Numbered from the stretch's first letter, positions 1-7,347 are shown. The stretch is 9,896 bases of DNA from Chitinophagaceae bacterium (GCA_021738605.1 JAIPBY010000085.1:1-9896); one strand, 5' to 3'. Numbers and translations are program-made. The notes: a model not told the origin generated them from the sequence alone.

Positions 1-756
1 CTCACCGGCGACCTGTATCTGCCCAAAGGATATGATCGTGCAAAAGACGGCCCCTTGCCGGTATTGATCTGGGCATACCCAAGAGAGTACAACAATGCGG
101 CAGATGCGGCACAGGTAAGGGGAAGCAAGGACAGGTTTACCACCATCAGCTGGGGCTCACCCATTTTCTATGTGATGCGTGGTTATGCGGTACTGGACAA
201 TGCTGAAATGCCCATTGTTGCTGCATCAAAAGAAAGCAAGCCCAATGATACTTTTATTGAGCAGTTGAAACTGAATGCTGAAGCAGCCATTGGCGCTTTG
301 TCCAGCATGGGTGTAGGCGATCCCAAAAGGATTGCCGTTGGAGGGCACAGTTATGGGGCCTTCATGACTGCTCACCTCTTGTCTCATACCAATCTTTTCA
401 AGGCCGGATTGGCCAGAAGTGGGGCCTATAACAGGACCCTTACCCCATTTGGATTCCAGGCAGAAGAGAGAACGTACTGGGAAGCGCCCGATCTCTATTA
501 TAAGATGAGTCCCTTCAGCTATGCCAACAAGATCAAGACCCCAATTCTGCTGGTCCATGGTGAGGCAGATGACAATCCGGGAACCTTCCCCATCAACAGC
601 GAACGCCTGTACAATGCCATCAAAGGACATGGCGGTACTGTTCGCCTTGTCTATTTGCCCTACGAGGCGCATGGATACAGGGGAAAGGAGAACCTGCTGC
701 ACCTGTTATGGGAACAGAGCCAGTGGCTCGACCGCTTCGTGAAAAACGCGAAATAA
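1..756 (+). CDS. S9 family peptidase, glutamyl endopeptidase-like (S9D), 3' part
   Basis: This is the C-terminal 251 residues of a serine peptidase; the frame is open to the left edge, so the start and the N-terminal beta-propeller lie outside the window. The visible part is the alpha/beta-hydrolase catalytic domain. The nucleophile sits in GGHSYGAF (Ser codon 349-351), the acid in HGEADDN (Asp codon 568-570) and the histidine in YEAHGY (codon 670-672), in the order and spacing of the S9 family. Stretches such as AYPREY, QVRGS and RSGAYNRTLTPFGFQ match what I recall of plant chloroplast glutamyl endopeptidase and its bacterial relatives, hence S9D rather than dipeptidyl peptidase IV. Family members cleave peptides, often after Glu; export to the periplasm is likely but the N-terminus is not visible. 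It converges on the flavin reductase-like gene, with three bases between stop codons. The family call is secure; the exact specificity is inferred. Confidence 0.9.
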   Translation, partial: LTGDLYLPKGYDRAKDGPLPVLIWAYPREYNNAADAAQVRGSKDRFTTISWGSPIFYVMRGYAVLDNAEMPIVAASKESKPNDTFIEQLKLNAEAAIGALSSMGVGDPKRIAVGGHSYGAFMTAHLLSHTNLFKAGLARSGAYNRTLTPFGFQAEERTYWEAPDLYYKMSPFSYANKIKTPILLVHGEADDNPGTFPINSERLYNAIKGHGGTVRLVYLPYEAHGYRGKENLLHLLWEQSQWLDRFVKNAK

Positions 757-759
757 AGA

Positions 760-1398
760 CTAAAAATCAATCTTCCCCGCAGGCCTGTCTGGTTTTGCAT
801 ACTGCAACCGGACATTGGGCTGCGTGGTATAATAGGCATCCATGCCAAGGCTGACCATAGAAGAGGCCTTATCCAGGTTGATGAAGCCATCTTTGCTGAT
901 CATGGCTGGCTCAATGAATGCATGGAGCAGTTTACCCACCACCAGGAAGGTATTGTTCATTGTCAGTGGAATGATTTCAGCAAGTTCCATGGCATATTGT
1001 ACCTGGCTTTCCAGAACAAAAGGAACAAGAAAATCAACCTTGTATGCTGCTGTCAACCCCACTTCATTGAACTCATTTACCCCTTCAGGATATTTTGCAC
1101 TGGCCTGGTGGGCTTGTGCGATAAACTCCGGATGAATATGGTTGATCGTATACAATCCGTTATCACGGATATTGGACAGGGTATGTGGCGCTGCATCAAT
1201 TGGGCGATTGATGAACCCAATATAGGCAGGATCTGCGCCGATATGAACGATGTTGCAGAAAACGCCAAGGTTCGGAATGCCTTCCTTGTTGATGGTGGAA
1301 ATTAGACTGACGGGTTTGAAACCACTTAAGGAATTCACAAAATTGGCCCGATAGAACCTTTCCCAGCCCTGAATTTCATCGATTGAGTAATGTTTCAC
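760..1398 (-). CDS. Flavin reductase-like FMN-binding split-barrel protein
   Basis: The 212-residue product resembles the flavin reductase-like family, which binds FMN in a split-barrel fold and often reduces flavin or acts as a flavoredoxin. The typical core is visible at about residues 28-90: KPVSLIST, then LGVFCNIVHIGADPAYIGF, then RPIDAAPHTLSNIRDNGLYTINHI, the part that normally lines the flavin site. The C-terminal half (residues 118-200) forms the rest of the barrel and a dimer-forming tail. There is no signal peptide, so it is probably cytoplasmic. It starts at an ATG on the complement of 1396-1398, divergent from the L,D-transpeptidase, and has no operon partner. Electron donor and substrate cannot be read from the sequence. 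The family assignment is good; a specific enzyme name would be a guess. Confidence 0.83.
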   Translation of the reverse strand: MKHYSIDEIQGWERFYRANFVNSLSGFKPVSLISTINKEGIPNLGVFCNIVHIGADPAYIGFINRPIDAAPHTLSNIRDNGLYTINHIHPEFIAQAHQASAKYPEGVNEFNEVGLTAAYKVDFLVPFVLESQVQYAMELAEIIPLTMNNTFLVVGKLLHAFIEPAMISKDGFINLDKASSMVSLGMDAYYTTQPNVRLQYAKPDRPAGKIDF

Positions 1399-1471
1399 AT
1401 TTCATTTAACGTGACAAGACAAAAAAGGTTGGAGATTCGTGCAACAATATCCAAACCCAAAACGCGTTATA

Positions 1472-2221
1472 ATGATGAATATCCAAAAATCCTATCCAAT
1501 GAAAATTTCAGCTGCAGGTTTAATCCTGTTTGCAAGTCTTACCATGTTGCTTTCCTTTACGAGCAACAAACCGTTTCCGGCGGATAGGTTCAATGCCGAA
1601 AAAACAGTTTCAAATTCAAACACGCTTTTCATCCATTCAATTTATACACAGATCCATCAGGCAGGTGCAAACCTGTCTGAGGAGATCTTTTCTCTTGCCT
1701 TCTCAGGGTTCGAGAAACTCAATGCACAGGGCCGTCTCAGCACAGACAGCATCCTTACCATCATCGACTTTTCAAAATCTTCCAGGGAAAACAGGCTGTT
1801 TGTTGTTGACCTGAAAACAAAGGAACTGCTCTTCAAAAGTATTGTCGCCCATGGCAGGAATACGGGCGAAGAATTCGCAAGGTCTTTCTCCAACGCCATG
1901 AATTCCCACAAAAGCAGTCTTGGTTTTTATATAACAGGAGGCACTTACATGGGATCGAATGGATTTTCGATGCTGCTCAATGGTGTTGAAAAGGGATTCA
2001 ATGACAAAGCGAAAGAAAGGGCCATTGTGATGCACGGAGCAGACTATGCCAGTGAACAGGTGATCAGGTACAAAGGATACTTGGGAAGAAGCTATGGTTG
2101 CCCTGCTTTGCCCAGGCCCATCAACAAAAAAATAATCGAAACAATCAAGGAGGGGAACTGTATGTTCATGTACTACCCCGACCAGCAATATTTGAGTAAC
2201 TCAAAAATGATCAATGGTTAA
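1472..2221 (+). CDS. Exported murein L,D-transpeptidase (YkuD_2 family)
   Basis: The product matches the YkuD_2 type of L,D-transpeptidase catalytic domain common in Bacteroidota, a family expected to form 3-3 cross-links or attach proteins to peptidoglycan in the periplasm. Counting from the ATG at 1472 (249 residues), a hydrophobic segment at about 11-29 is a signal peptide or anchor without a lipobox cysteine. The catalytic region has VAHGRNTGEEFA, then YITGGTYMGSNGFSM, then VMHGADYAS (His188) and GRSYGCPALP (Cys210, the expected nucleophile, codon 2099-2101). Alternative in-frame starts are GTG 1439, ATG 1475 and ATG 1499; 1499 would still leave a complete signal sequence, so the start is unsettled. 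The gene stands alone and ends at a strong terminator. The enzyme class is firm; its role in this organism is inferred. Confidence 0.87.
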   Translation: MMNIQKSYPMKISAAGLILFASLTMLLSFTSNKPFPADRFNAEKTVSNSNTLFIHSIYTQIHQAGANLSEEIFSLAFSGFEKLNAQGRLSTDSILTIIDFSKSSRENRLFVVDLKTKELLFKSIVAHGRNTGEEFARSFSNAMNSHKSSLGFYITGGTYMGSNGFSMLLNGVEKGFNDKAKERAIVMHGADYASEQVIRYKGYLGRSYGCPALPRPINKKIIETIKEGNCMFMYYPDQQYLSNSKMING

Positions 2222-2246
2222 AATGGGATCTTAAAATGGTTAATCC

Positions 2247-2279
2247 GACCCGGCCTTTACAGGCTGGGTCTCTTTTTTT
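2247..2279 (+). terminator. Intrinsic terminator of the L,D-transpeptidase gene
   Basis: The arms GACCCGGCC (2247-2255) and GGCTGGGTC (2262-2270) form a nine-pair stem with one G-T pair around the loop TTTACA. A T-rich run, TC followed by seven T (2271-2279), comes directly after. It lies 26 bases past the transpeptidase stop and just before the end of the convergent PAP2-like gene. In the other direction the stem is followed only by a weak T-rich stretch, so it is mainly a plus-strand terminator. Confidence 0.88.
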
Positions 2280-2925
2280 AGAACCATAATGCCACCAACT
2301 GACAAATCAATCCAAGCAGAAACCCGGTAATGAGATCAAACCACTGATGATCTGAAACAATCTTTCTGGAAGACAGGACCAGCCCAGAGATAAGGGCAGT
2401 AACCATGAGGGGCAAACCTGAATACATGGTGCCATCGAAAACTGTCAGTACCATCAGCCCCATCATTCCACCTACGCCGATTCCATGCATGCTGATCTTG
2501 TAATAATTGTTCAACAACAAGGCAGCAGATGAGGCAAAAAACATCCCCCTGCACATGTTTACAATTATGCGTGGTGTTTCAGGCTGGTGCTTGAAAACAT
2601 AATAGGTCCAAAAGAAAAAAGTGATGCTGGCGATATAGGGAACAATGCGTTCTTTCTGCGTTGTCAGAAAAACAGACTTGCTGAATCCGAGCCCTTTGAG
2701 CAGGGCCACCACCAACAATGGGAAAAATACATTGTTGTTGATCACGGCCAAGAGTTTGAGCATTTTGGCCTTCGCAGAGAATCCCACAAAATAGGATGGA
2801 TGAATGAAAATCAGGTAGAAGGCCATCATCACCCCTACAAAAAGGGGATGAAATACAATGGAAATGATCTTGGCTGAAACCTCCATCCACCGAGGAAAAA
2901 TGACCTTATCTGATTCGATTTGCAT
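2278..2925 (-). CDS. PAP2-like membrane phosphatase family protein with altered motifs
   Basis: This is a 215-residue, very hydrophobic protein with about six membrane segments. It carries recognisable versions of the three PAP2 (type 2 phosphatidic acid phosphatase) motifs. Motif 1 is K112-x6-R119, followed by Ile instead of Pro. Motif 2 reads ISMH (144-147) instead of PSGH, keeping Ser145 and His147. Motif 3 is a complete SRx5Hx3D, with S186, R187, H193 and D197. In the known family the motif 3 histidine forms the phospho-enzyme and the motif 2 histidine assists, so the catalytic set is retained. Such enzymes dephosphorylate lipid phosphates or undecaprenyl pyrophosphate at the membrane, but the substrate is unknown here. 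The ATG is 9 bases after the rpoN stop, so the two are probably co-transcribed. Many annotations would call it only a hypothetical membrane protein. Confidence 0.75.
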   Translation of the reverse strand: MQIESDKVIFPRWMEVSAKIISIVFHPLFVGVMMAFYLIFIHPSYFVGFSAKAKMLKLLAVINNNVFFPLLVVALLKGLGFSKSVFLTTQKERIVPYIASITFFFWTYYVFKHQPETPRIIVNMCRGMFFASSAALLLNNYYKISMHGIGVGGMMGLMVLTVFDGTMYSGLPLMVTALISGLVLSSRKIVSDHQWFDLITGFLLGLICQLVALWF

Positions 2926-2934
2926 ATGGGTTAT

Positions 2935-4419
2935 TTAAAGTTCTTTTCTCAAGCGTGCAACAGGAACATTCAGTTGTTCCCTGTATTTGGCAACGGTTCT
3001 GCGTGCAATATTATATCCTTTGGCCTGCAACATGTCAGTAAGGCTGTCATCTCCCAAAGGATTTCTTTTGTCTTCCATCATGATCAATTCATGGAGGATG
3101 TTTTTCACTTCTTTGGTAGACACTTCCTCTCCACTTTCTGTACTGAGCGATTCACTGAAAAAATATTTCAGCCGAAAGCTCCCGAATTCTGTTTGCACAA
3201 ATTTGCTGTTGGCCACCCGACTGATGGTAGAAATATCCAGCCTGGTTTTTTCTGCAATGTCTTTGAGGATCATGGGGCGCAATGAATTCTCATCCCCGCT
3301 GAGGAAGAAGCTCCGCTGGTGCTCAATGATGGCCTGCATTGTCAGCAACAAGGTTTGCTGTCTTTGCTTGATGGCATCGATGAACCATTTGGCTGCATCA
3401 ATTTTTTGCCTGATAAATACAACCGCCTCTTTTTGGCGTTTGTCCTTCTTGCTGCCTTTCTCATAGTCTTTGAGCATGTCCCTGTACTCATCGCTGACCC
3501 TCAGGTCAGGAGCGTTGCGCTGGTTAAGGGTCAGCTCCGGTTCTCCATTGTTGTTGTACACAAAAAAATCAGGAATGATGTACTGTTCAGCCTTATTGAT
3601 GGATCCGGCCTGAGCTCCCGGTCGGGGATTCAAACTCCTGATCTCCTGCATGGCATCCTTGAGCAAGTCTTCGTCTAACTCCAGCGAACGGATGATTTTA
3701 TCGAAATGCCTTTTGGTGAATTCGTCAAAATGAAAATCAAGGATTCGAAGTGCTGTTTTCAATGCAAGAGATTGACGTGCTTTGATTTTTCTGCGCAGTT
3801 GGATAATCAGGCATTCCCTGACATCCCTGGCGGCGATGCCCGAGGGATCAAACTGTTGAATGAACCCTAAGACATGTTCAACCTGATCTGCCGTGACAAT
3901 GATGTTTTGCTTGAAGGCAAGATCGTCCACAACAGAATTTGTATCCCTGCGCAGGTATCCATCATCATCGATGCTGCCAATCAATTGCTCGGCAATTTTT
4001 TCTTCGAGCGCATCAAGGTTCAATAACCCTAGCTGTTCTGTAAGCATTTCATTCAAGCCGGAAGAAACGGGATGCGGAATTGAGCCACTGCCTTCCAACT
4101 CGGGCACATGATCATCCTTGAGCTTGTACTCAGCAATATCATCATCATCCCCATAGTCTTCGTAGGGAACGGGGTCCTCCCTGTCATCTATTGGTTCATC
4201 CTCCCCTTCGGGCAAATCAAGGTCCAGTTGATCTGAAGCATCCTCATCTGTTTCTCCTGTCTTCTCCTCCCCAATTTCCAATGCAGGATTTTCCTCTATT
4301 TCTTCCTTAAGCCGCTCTTCCAACAAGGCTGTAGGCACCTGCAACAGCTTCATCAGCTGGATTTGCTGTGGAGAAAGTTTTTGTTGTAGTTTTTGTTGGA
4401 GTCCCTGGTACAATGCCAT
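2935..4419 (-). CDS. rpoN: RNA polymerase sigma-54 factor RpoN
   Basis: The full-length sigma-54 has 494 residues, normal for the family. Region I, rich in Gln and Leu, is at 1-49 (LQQKLSPQQIQLMKLLQ and so on), followed by the acidic region II at about 50-115, unusually dense in Asp and Glu. The core-binding domain covers about 125-330 (FDPSGIAARDVRECL is typical). A DNA-binding helix-turn-helix lies around TRLDISTISRVANSKF, and the RpoN box ARRTVAKYRE is a perfect match at residues 472-481. The factor directs RNA polymerase to -24/-12 promoters and needs ATP-dependent enhancer-binding activators, none of which is encoded here. It is followed 9 bases later by the PAP2-like gene and lies head to head with a small exported protein gene. 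No HPr-kinase, PTS or hpf-type neighbour of proteobacterial rpoN is present. Confidence 0.98.
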   Translation of the reverse strand: MALYQGLQQKLQQKLSPQQIQLMKLLQVPTALLEERLKEEIEENPALEIGEEKTGETDEDASDQLDLDLPEGEDEPIDDREDPVPYEDYGDDDDIAEYKLKDDHVPELEGSGSIPHPVSSGLNEMLTEQLGLLNLDALEEKIAEQLIGSIDDDGYLRRDTNSVVDDLAFKQNIIVTADQVEHVLGFIQQFDPSGIAARDVRECLIIQLRRKIKARQSLALKTALRILDFHFDEFTKRHFDKIIRSLELDEDLLKDAMQEIRSLNPRPGAQAGSINKAEQYIIPDFFVYNNNGEPELTLNQRNAPDLRVSDEYRDMLKDYEKGSKKDKRQKEAVVFIRQKIDAAKWFIDAIKQRQQTLLLTMQAIIEHQRSFFLSGDENSLRPMILKDIAEKTRLDISTISRVANSKFVQTEFGSFRLKYFFSESLSTESGEEVSTKEVKNILHELIMMEDKRNPLGDDSLTDMLQAKGYNIARRTVAKYREQLNVPVARLRKEL

Positions 4420-4433
4420 TGCTAAAACTTCCC

Positions 4434-4464
4434 TTGTGTGAATGGGAATTGAGCTGTAAATTTA
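4434..4464 (+). promoter_or_regulatory. Possible Bacteroidota-type promoter for the small exported protein
   Basis: TTG (4434-4436) is followed after 20 bases by TAAATTTA (4457-4464), seven of eight matches to the Bacteroidota -7 box TAnnTTTG. The -7 box lies in a perfect 10-base palindrome GTAAATTTAC (4456-4465), so it also reads as a -7-like box towards rpoN, though without a matching -33 element on that side. The implied start of transcription near 4471 leaves only about 10 bases of leader before the TTG codon at 4481. Pattern match only. Confidence 0.3.
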
Positions 4465-4480
4465 CGAACAAAACACACCA

Positions 4481-4750
4481 TTGAGAACACTGGTCATCCT
4501 CATATTTATTTTAACAGGACAAACCTGTTTTGCACAGGACAGCAGCCTGGCAAAAAAGCCGTTTTTTTTCCTTTCCGGACAGATGATCATGCCTGTCAAA
4601 AAAACGAATGCCCCCGTAAAGGCCAATCATGCCAATGTACAACAGGGATTTGTTTGCAAGCAAGAATGGAAACTGGAAAAGAAAACAGGCGTTCCGATGC
4701 GTTTTAGGCTGGGATCACTAGACTATGTAAACAAGTTGGAAGGCAAGTAG
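4481..4750 (+). CDS. Small exported protein of unknown function
   Basis: The 89-residue product begins with a clear signal peptide: charged start MRTL, hydrophobic core, and a likely cleavage after CFAQ at residue 19. The mature part is about 70 residues, basic, with one cysteine (C59). Its C-terminal half, around CKQEWKLEKKTGVPMRFRLG and ending DYVNKLEGK, resembles small conserved hypothetical proteins I recall from other Bacteroidota. The start is a TTG at 4481; a stop at 4457-4459 in the same frame excludes any upstream ATG, and an internal ATG would lose the signal peptide. It is divergent from rpoN (61 bases between starts) and convergent with the MarR gene (9 bases between stops). I do not recognise a function. 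The signal peptide and compact fit between neighbours are the main reasons to accept it as a gene. Confidence 0.62.
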   Translation: MRTLVILIFILTGQTCFAQDSSLAKKPFFFLSGQMIMPVKKTNAPVKANHANVQQGFVCKQEWKLEKKTGVPMRFRLGSLDYVNKLEGK

Positions 4751-4759
4751 CGTTGTTGG

Positions 4760-5221
4760 CTATTCTGCTGAAGAACCCCGCATTTTATCCAACAACCCAT
4801 TCAGGATTCTCATCTCTTCTTGGTTGAGGTTTGTAATGACAGCCATCATCTCTTTTTCTTTCTGATCAATTGTTGTCAGTACTTTTTTCCCTTCCTCCGT
4901 GATGCTGATGTCCACAAGACGCTTGTCGGAGGGACAGGTTTTTTTGTCTGCCAATCCTTTCAATACAAGCCTGTCCACAATCCTGCTTGTATCACTCATC
5001 TTATCCAGCATGCGCTCACGGATTGTCAGTGTAGAAAGCGGCTGTGGATGGCTACCGCGCAGGATCCTGAGGATATTGAATTGTTGCAGGGTGATGTCTT
5101 CCGTGGAAAGAAAATCCCTGATTTTTTCCGTGAGCCAGTTGTTGGTGAAAACCAGGTTGATGATCAGCTTTTGGTTTTCGCTGGTGAAGTGTTGTTGTTT
5201 GATATCTTTTTCCAGTCCCAT
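4760..5221 (-). CDS. MarR family transcriptional regulator
   Basis: A 153-residue winged helix-turn-helix regulator of MarR type. From the ATG on the complement of 5219-5221, residues 1-40 are the helical dimerisation part. The DNA-binding domain is at about 45-115: ITLQQFNILRIL, recognition helix around DKMSDTSRIVDRLVLKGLA, and wing CPSDKRLVDISITEEG with the usual DKR. Residues 118-148 form the C-terminal helix. The frame extends upstream to 5359, but that version would overlap the permease gene by 134 bases and adds residues foreign to MarR proteins. The chosen start is 4 bases after the permease stop, implying translational coupling. Such proteins usually repress their own operon and release DNA on binding a small molecule or oxidant; here the permease and radical SAM genes are the natural targets, by inference. 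A single cysteine (C96) sits at the wing. Confidence 0.92.
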   Translation of the reverse strand: MGLEKDIKQQHFTSENQKLIINLVFTNNWLTEKIRDFLSTEDITLQQFNILRILRGSHPQPLSTLTIRERMLDKMSDTSRIVDRLVLKGLADKKTCPSDKRLVDISITEEGKKVLTTIDQKEKEMMAVITNLNQEEMRILNGLLDKMRGSSAE

Positions 5222-5225
5222 GTTG

Positions 5226-6248
5226 TCAAATTGGATTTTTGGTTTGATCAACAAATTCATGGGAATAGATCTTGACCAGGATGATGGTATAGCTGAATAT
5301 GAGTGGTCCGAATATAAATCCCATGAATCCAAACAACTGCAGCCCAACAATGACGCCAAATACGGTGATCAGGGGATGAACGTTTCCAATCTTTTTCATC
5401 AGGGTAACCCTGGCCAGATAATCTACATTTCCGGTGATGATGAGGCTATAAATCAGCAGGCCCGTGGCCTGGCCACCCATCCCTTTTGAGTAAAGGTATA
5501 CAACCAGTGGAACCCAGATCATCATGGTGCCAACAATCGGAAAAAAAGCAAAGACCCCGGTAAGAAAGCCCCACATCAAGGCATCATCCATCCCAAACAG
5601 GAGATAACCTACGCAGGCAAAAAGTCCTTGAATAATGGAAATCAGTGGTATGCCGATGGCATTTGCCTTGACCATGTGTTTGGTTTCATGGGCCAATGCA
5701 ACCACACTTTCCAGATGAAGGGGGATGAATTTTCTGATGGAGTCTTCCATTGTTCTGCCACCTGTAAACATGAAATACATCACAAAGAACATGACCATCA
5801 TGTTGCTGAGAATCATGGCAGAACTGTTCAGAAAAGTGGGTATGTAGTTGGCCAGGTTAGATTGAAAGGCAGCAAGATTTTTGGGAGAGAAGATTTCTTG
5901 ACCAGTGATGGACTTGATCTTGTCTGATAGGGCCTGCACACCCACCAGCAGCTCATCAGCGTGAAGGAACAGGGAGCTTATTTTAGGGGTTACCAACAAA
6001 ACAGCATAATAAAGAGGGGCAGCAATCAGGAGCAGAAATACAACAATGATCAAAAGGGATGTAAGGCCGGGATTCCATCCCCGCTTTTCAGTTAGCCTGA
6101 AGTACCGTTCCCTGCCCAGGACATAAAAAGTAAGTGCCCCCATCAGTCCGGGAAGAAATACATACAGCTCCTGGATGATCAGAAAAGCCAGAAAGGCAAT
6201 CACCAAAAGCAAGACAACCTGTCTGATCCTGTTGTTGAACTGGGTCAT
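5226..6248 (-). CDS. AI-2E family permease (UPF0118/PerM-like)
   Basis: An integral membrane protein of 340 residues with about eight membrane segments. It has the family layout: two N-terminal helices (about 9-46), a third at 62-86, a soluble amphipathic stretch at 90-140, then helices at 147-163 and from 199 to 328. Family marks include FFPIVGT (235-241), a glycine- and proline-rich re-entrant region, HPL (291-293) and the terminal FGFMGFIFGPL. Members have been linked to autoinducer-2 export, sodium/proton exchange or other efflux, so the substrate cannot be stated. The start at 6248 (MTQFNNRIRQ) is preferred; an earlier in-frame ATG at 6305 would overlap the radical SAM gene and adds a polar stretch before the first helix. 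It sits 17 bases after the radical SAM stop and 4 bases before the MarR start. Confidence 0.92.
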   Translation of the reverse strand: MTQFNNRIRQVVLLLVIAFLAFLIIQELYVFLPGLMGALTFYVLGRERYFRLTEKRGWNPGLTSLLIIVVFLLLIAAPLYYAVLLVTPKISSLFLHADELLVGVQALSDKIKSITGQEIFSPKNLAAFQSNLANYIPTFLNSSAMILSNMMVMFFVMYFMFTGGRTMEDSIRKFIPLHLESVVALAHETKHMVKANAIGIPLISIIQGLFACVGYLLFGMDDALMWGFLTGVFAFFPIVGTMMIWVPLVVYLYSKGMGGQATGLLIYSLIITGNVDYLARVTLMKKIGNVHPLITVFGVIVGLQLFGFMGFIFGPLIFSYTIILVKIYSHEFVDQTKNPI

Positions 6249-6265
6249 GAATTTTATTTGTAGGT

Positions 6266-7294
6266 TCAGCTCCAAACTTTCAGTCCTTCGCTGCAATTGG
6301 AACAAATATCAATATTTTTTCTCCCCCTCATCAATTCTGTCCTGAACTCATTGTATTTTTTACTTTCCCATATTTCTTTCATTCCACTTGTACTCATTTC
6401 TCCAATGATGTGTTGGGCATCTTTATCGAAGCAACAAGGAACCACCTTTCCATCCCAGGTAATCACATTGCTATGCCACATCTTCCAACAATGATTGGGC
6501 ATTTTGTTCTTCGGAACGGTCTGGCCTGCTGCATCCTTCCTGTACCGGCTGAACTGGTCTGTTGATGGAATCAGCTGGTTGGGATCATTTTCATAGTCAT
6601 AAATCTGTGCCGTCTTGAACCAAACATCGTCCAAACCCATTTCGCTGGCCAACTGCTTTACCTCATGTACCTGGTGTAGATTGGGCCGGACCACCAAAAA
6701 TTGAAAAACCACCATGGGCGTGTTGCTCTTCAGCGCTTTCCGCCATTTGATGATGTTCCTGGCACCCTCGAGCACCTTATCCATCTGGCCATTTCTCCTG
6801 TACTGCTCATATGTTTCCTGGGTTGTGCCATCCAGGGAAATGATCAGCCTGTCTAAGCCACTTTCAATGGTCTTCCTGGCATTTTCATCAGTCAGAAAAT
6901 GTGCATTGGTGGAAGTTGCCGTATAAATATTTTTTGAAGAAGCATAGCGCACCATATCCAGAAAATCCTTGTGCAAAAAGGGTTCTCCCTGAAAATAAAA
7001 ACTAAGGTAAAAAAGCTCCTTGTGCATGGCATCAATGGTTTGATTGAAGAAATCCATCTTGATGGTGCCGGTTGGCCTTGTGAAAGATTTGAGTCCGCTG
7101 GGGCACTCTGGACAACCCAGGTTGCAGGCAGTGGTGGGCTCAACGGAAATGGAAAGCGGCAATCCGAGCATGTAGGGCCGCCCGATGGCCTTGCTCAACT
7201 GGTAAGAACCTACAACTTTAAGGGCATTCCAGCACTTTCGAAGGGTACATTTGGACAAAAAGTTAAAAATGTCGTTTTTGTTATGCCTGGGCAT
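6266..7294 (-). CDS. Radical SAM protein with SPASM/twitch-type C-terminal domain
   Basis: A 342-residue radical S-adenosylmethionine enzyme. The cluster-binding motif CNLGCPEC (C57, C61, C64) is the canonical Cx3Cx2C, and FQGEP (101-105) is the GGEP-like SAM-binding motif. The TIM-barrel part runs to about residue 230, with SLDGTTQETYEQYR typical of MoaA/NifB/PqqE-like enzymes. The C-terminal region has C269-x12-G-x4-C287, C288, then C331-x2-C334, the pattern of a short SPASM or twitch domain that binds one further iron-sulfur cluster. Such enzymes modify peptides, sugars or cofactors, but no precursor peptide or sugar-pathway gene is nearby. It is cytoplasmic, without signal peptide, and is the first gene of the unit with the permease and MarR regulator. 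The fold is certain; the reaction is unknown. Confidence 0.93.
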   Translation of the reverse strand: MPRHNKNDIFNFLSKCTLRKCWNALKVVGSYQLSKAIGRPYMLGLPLSISVEPTTACNLGCPECPSGLKSFTRPTGTIKMDFFNQTIDAMHKELFYLSFYFQGEPFLHKDFLDMVRYASSKNIYTATSTNAHFLTDENARKTIESGLDRLIISLDGTTQETYEQYRRNGQMDKVLEGARNIIKWRKALKSNTPMVVFQFLVVRPNLHQVHEVKQLASEMGLDDVWFKTAQIYDYENDPNQLIPSTDQFSRYRKDAAGQTVPKNKMPNHCWKMWHSNVITWDGKVVPCCFDKDAQHIIGEMSTSGMKEIWESKKYNEFRTELMRGRKNIDICSNCSEGLKVWS

Positions 7295-7329
7295 GACTGT
7301 AAAAATAAATGAAAGTCTTGTTCGTTATG

Positions 7330-7337
7330 TAGATTTG
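7330..7337 (+). promoter_or_regulatory. Possible -7 promoter element of the M1 aminopeptidase gene
   Basis: TAGATTTG is an exact match to the Bacteroidota -7 consensus TAnnTTTG. It lies 51 bases before the ATG at 7389 in a 94-base divergent intergenic region, giving a leader of about 45 bases. No TTG is found at the usual 19-21 base distance upstream, so the -33 element is weak or absent. Confidence 0.4.
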
Positions 7338-7347
7338 CACAACAGTT

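Noticed and set aside
922..1305. 127-codon open frame on the plus strand
   Set aside because: It is antisense to the flavin reductase-like gene, whose protein has clear family motifs; the plus frame has none.
2241..2280. Bidirectional terminator serving the PAP2-like gene as well
   Set aside because: On the minus strand the hairpin is followed by GGATTAACC rather than a T-run, so efficient termination in that direction is not supported.
2587..3285. Plus-strand open frames opposite the PAP2-like and rpoN genes
   Set aside because: They are shadows of two well-supported minus-strand genes and carry no recognisable domain.
4481..4750. The small exported protein as precursor peptide for the radical SAM enzyme
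   Set aside because: It lies on the opposite strand, beyond the MarR gene and with its own promoter-like sequence. It also carries a signal peptide, whereas the radical SAM enzyme is cytoplasmic, so there is no support beyond proximity.
5222..5359. N-terminal extension of the MarR reading frame up to 5359
   Set aside because: It overlaps the 3' end of the permease gene by 134 bases and encodes a stretch unrelated to MarR proteins; the ATG at 5221 gives a standard-length regulator.
4899..5489. 196-codon open frame on the plus strand
   Set aside because: It is antisense to the MarR and permease genes, shows no signal peptide or domain, and has the low-complexity composition of a mirrored frame.
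6249..6305. N-terminal extension of the permease frame up to 6305
   Set aside because: It overlaps the end of the radical SAM gene and adds polar residues before the first membrane helix; the ATG at 6248 fits the family start.
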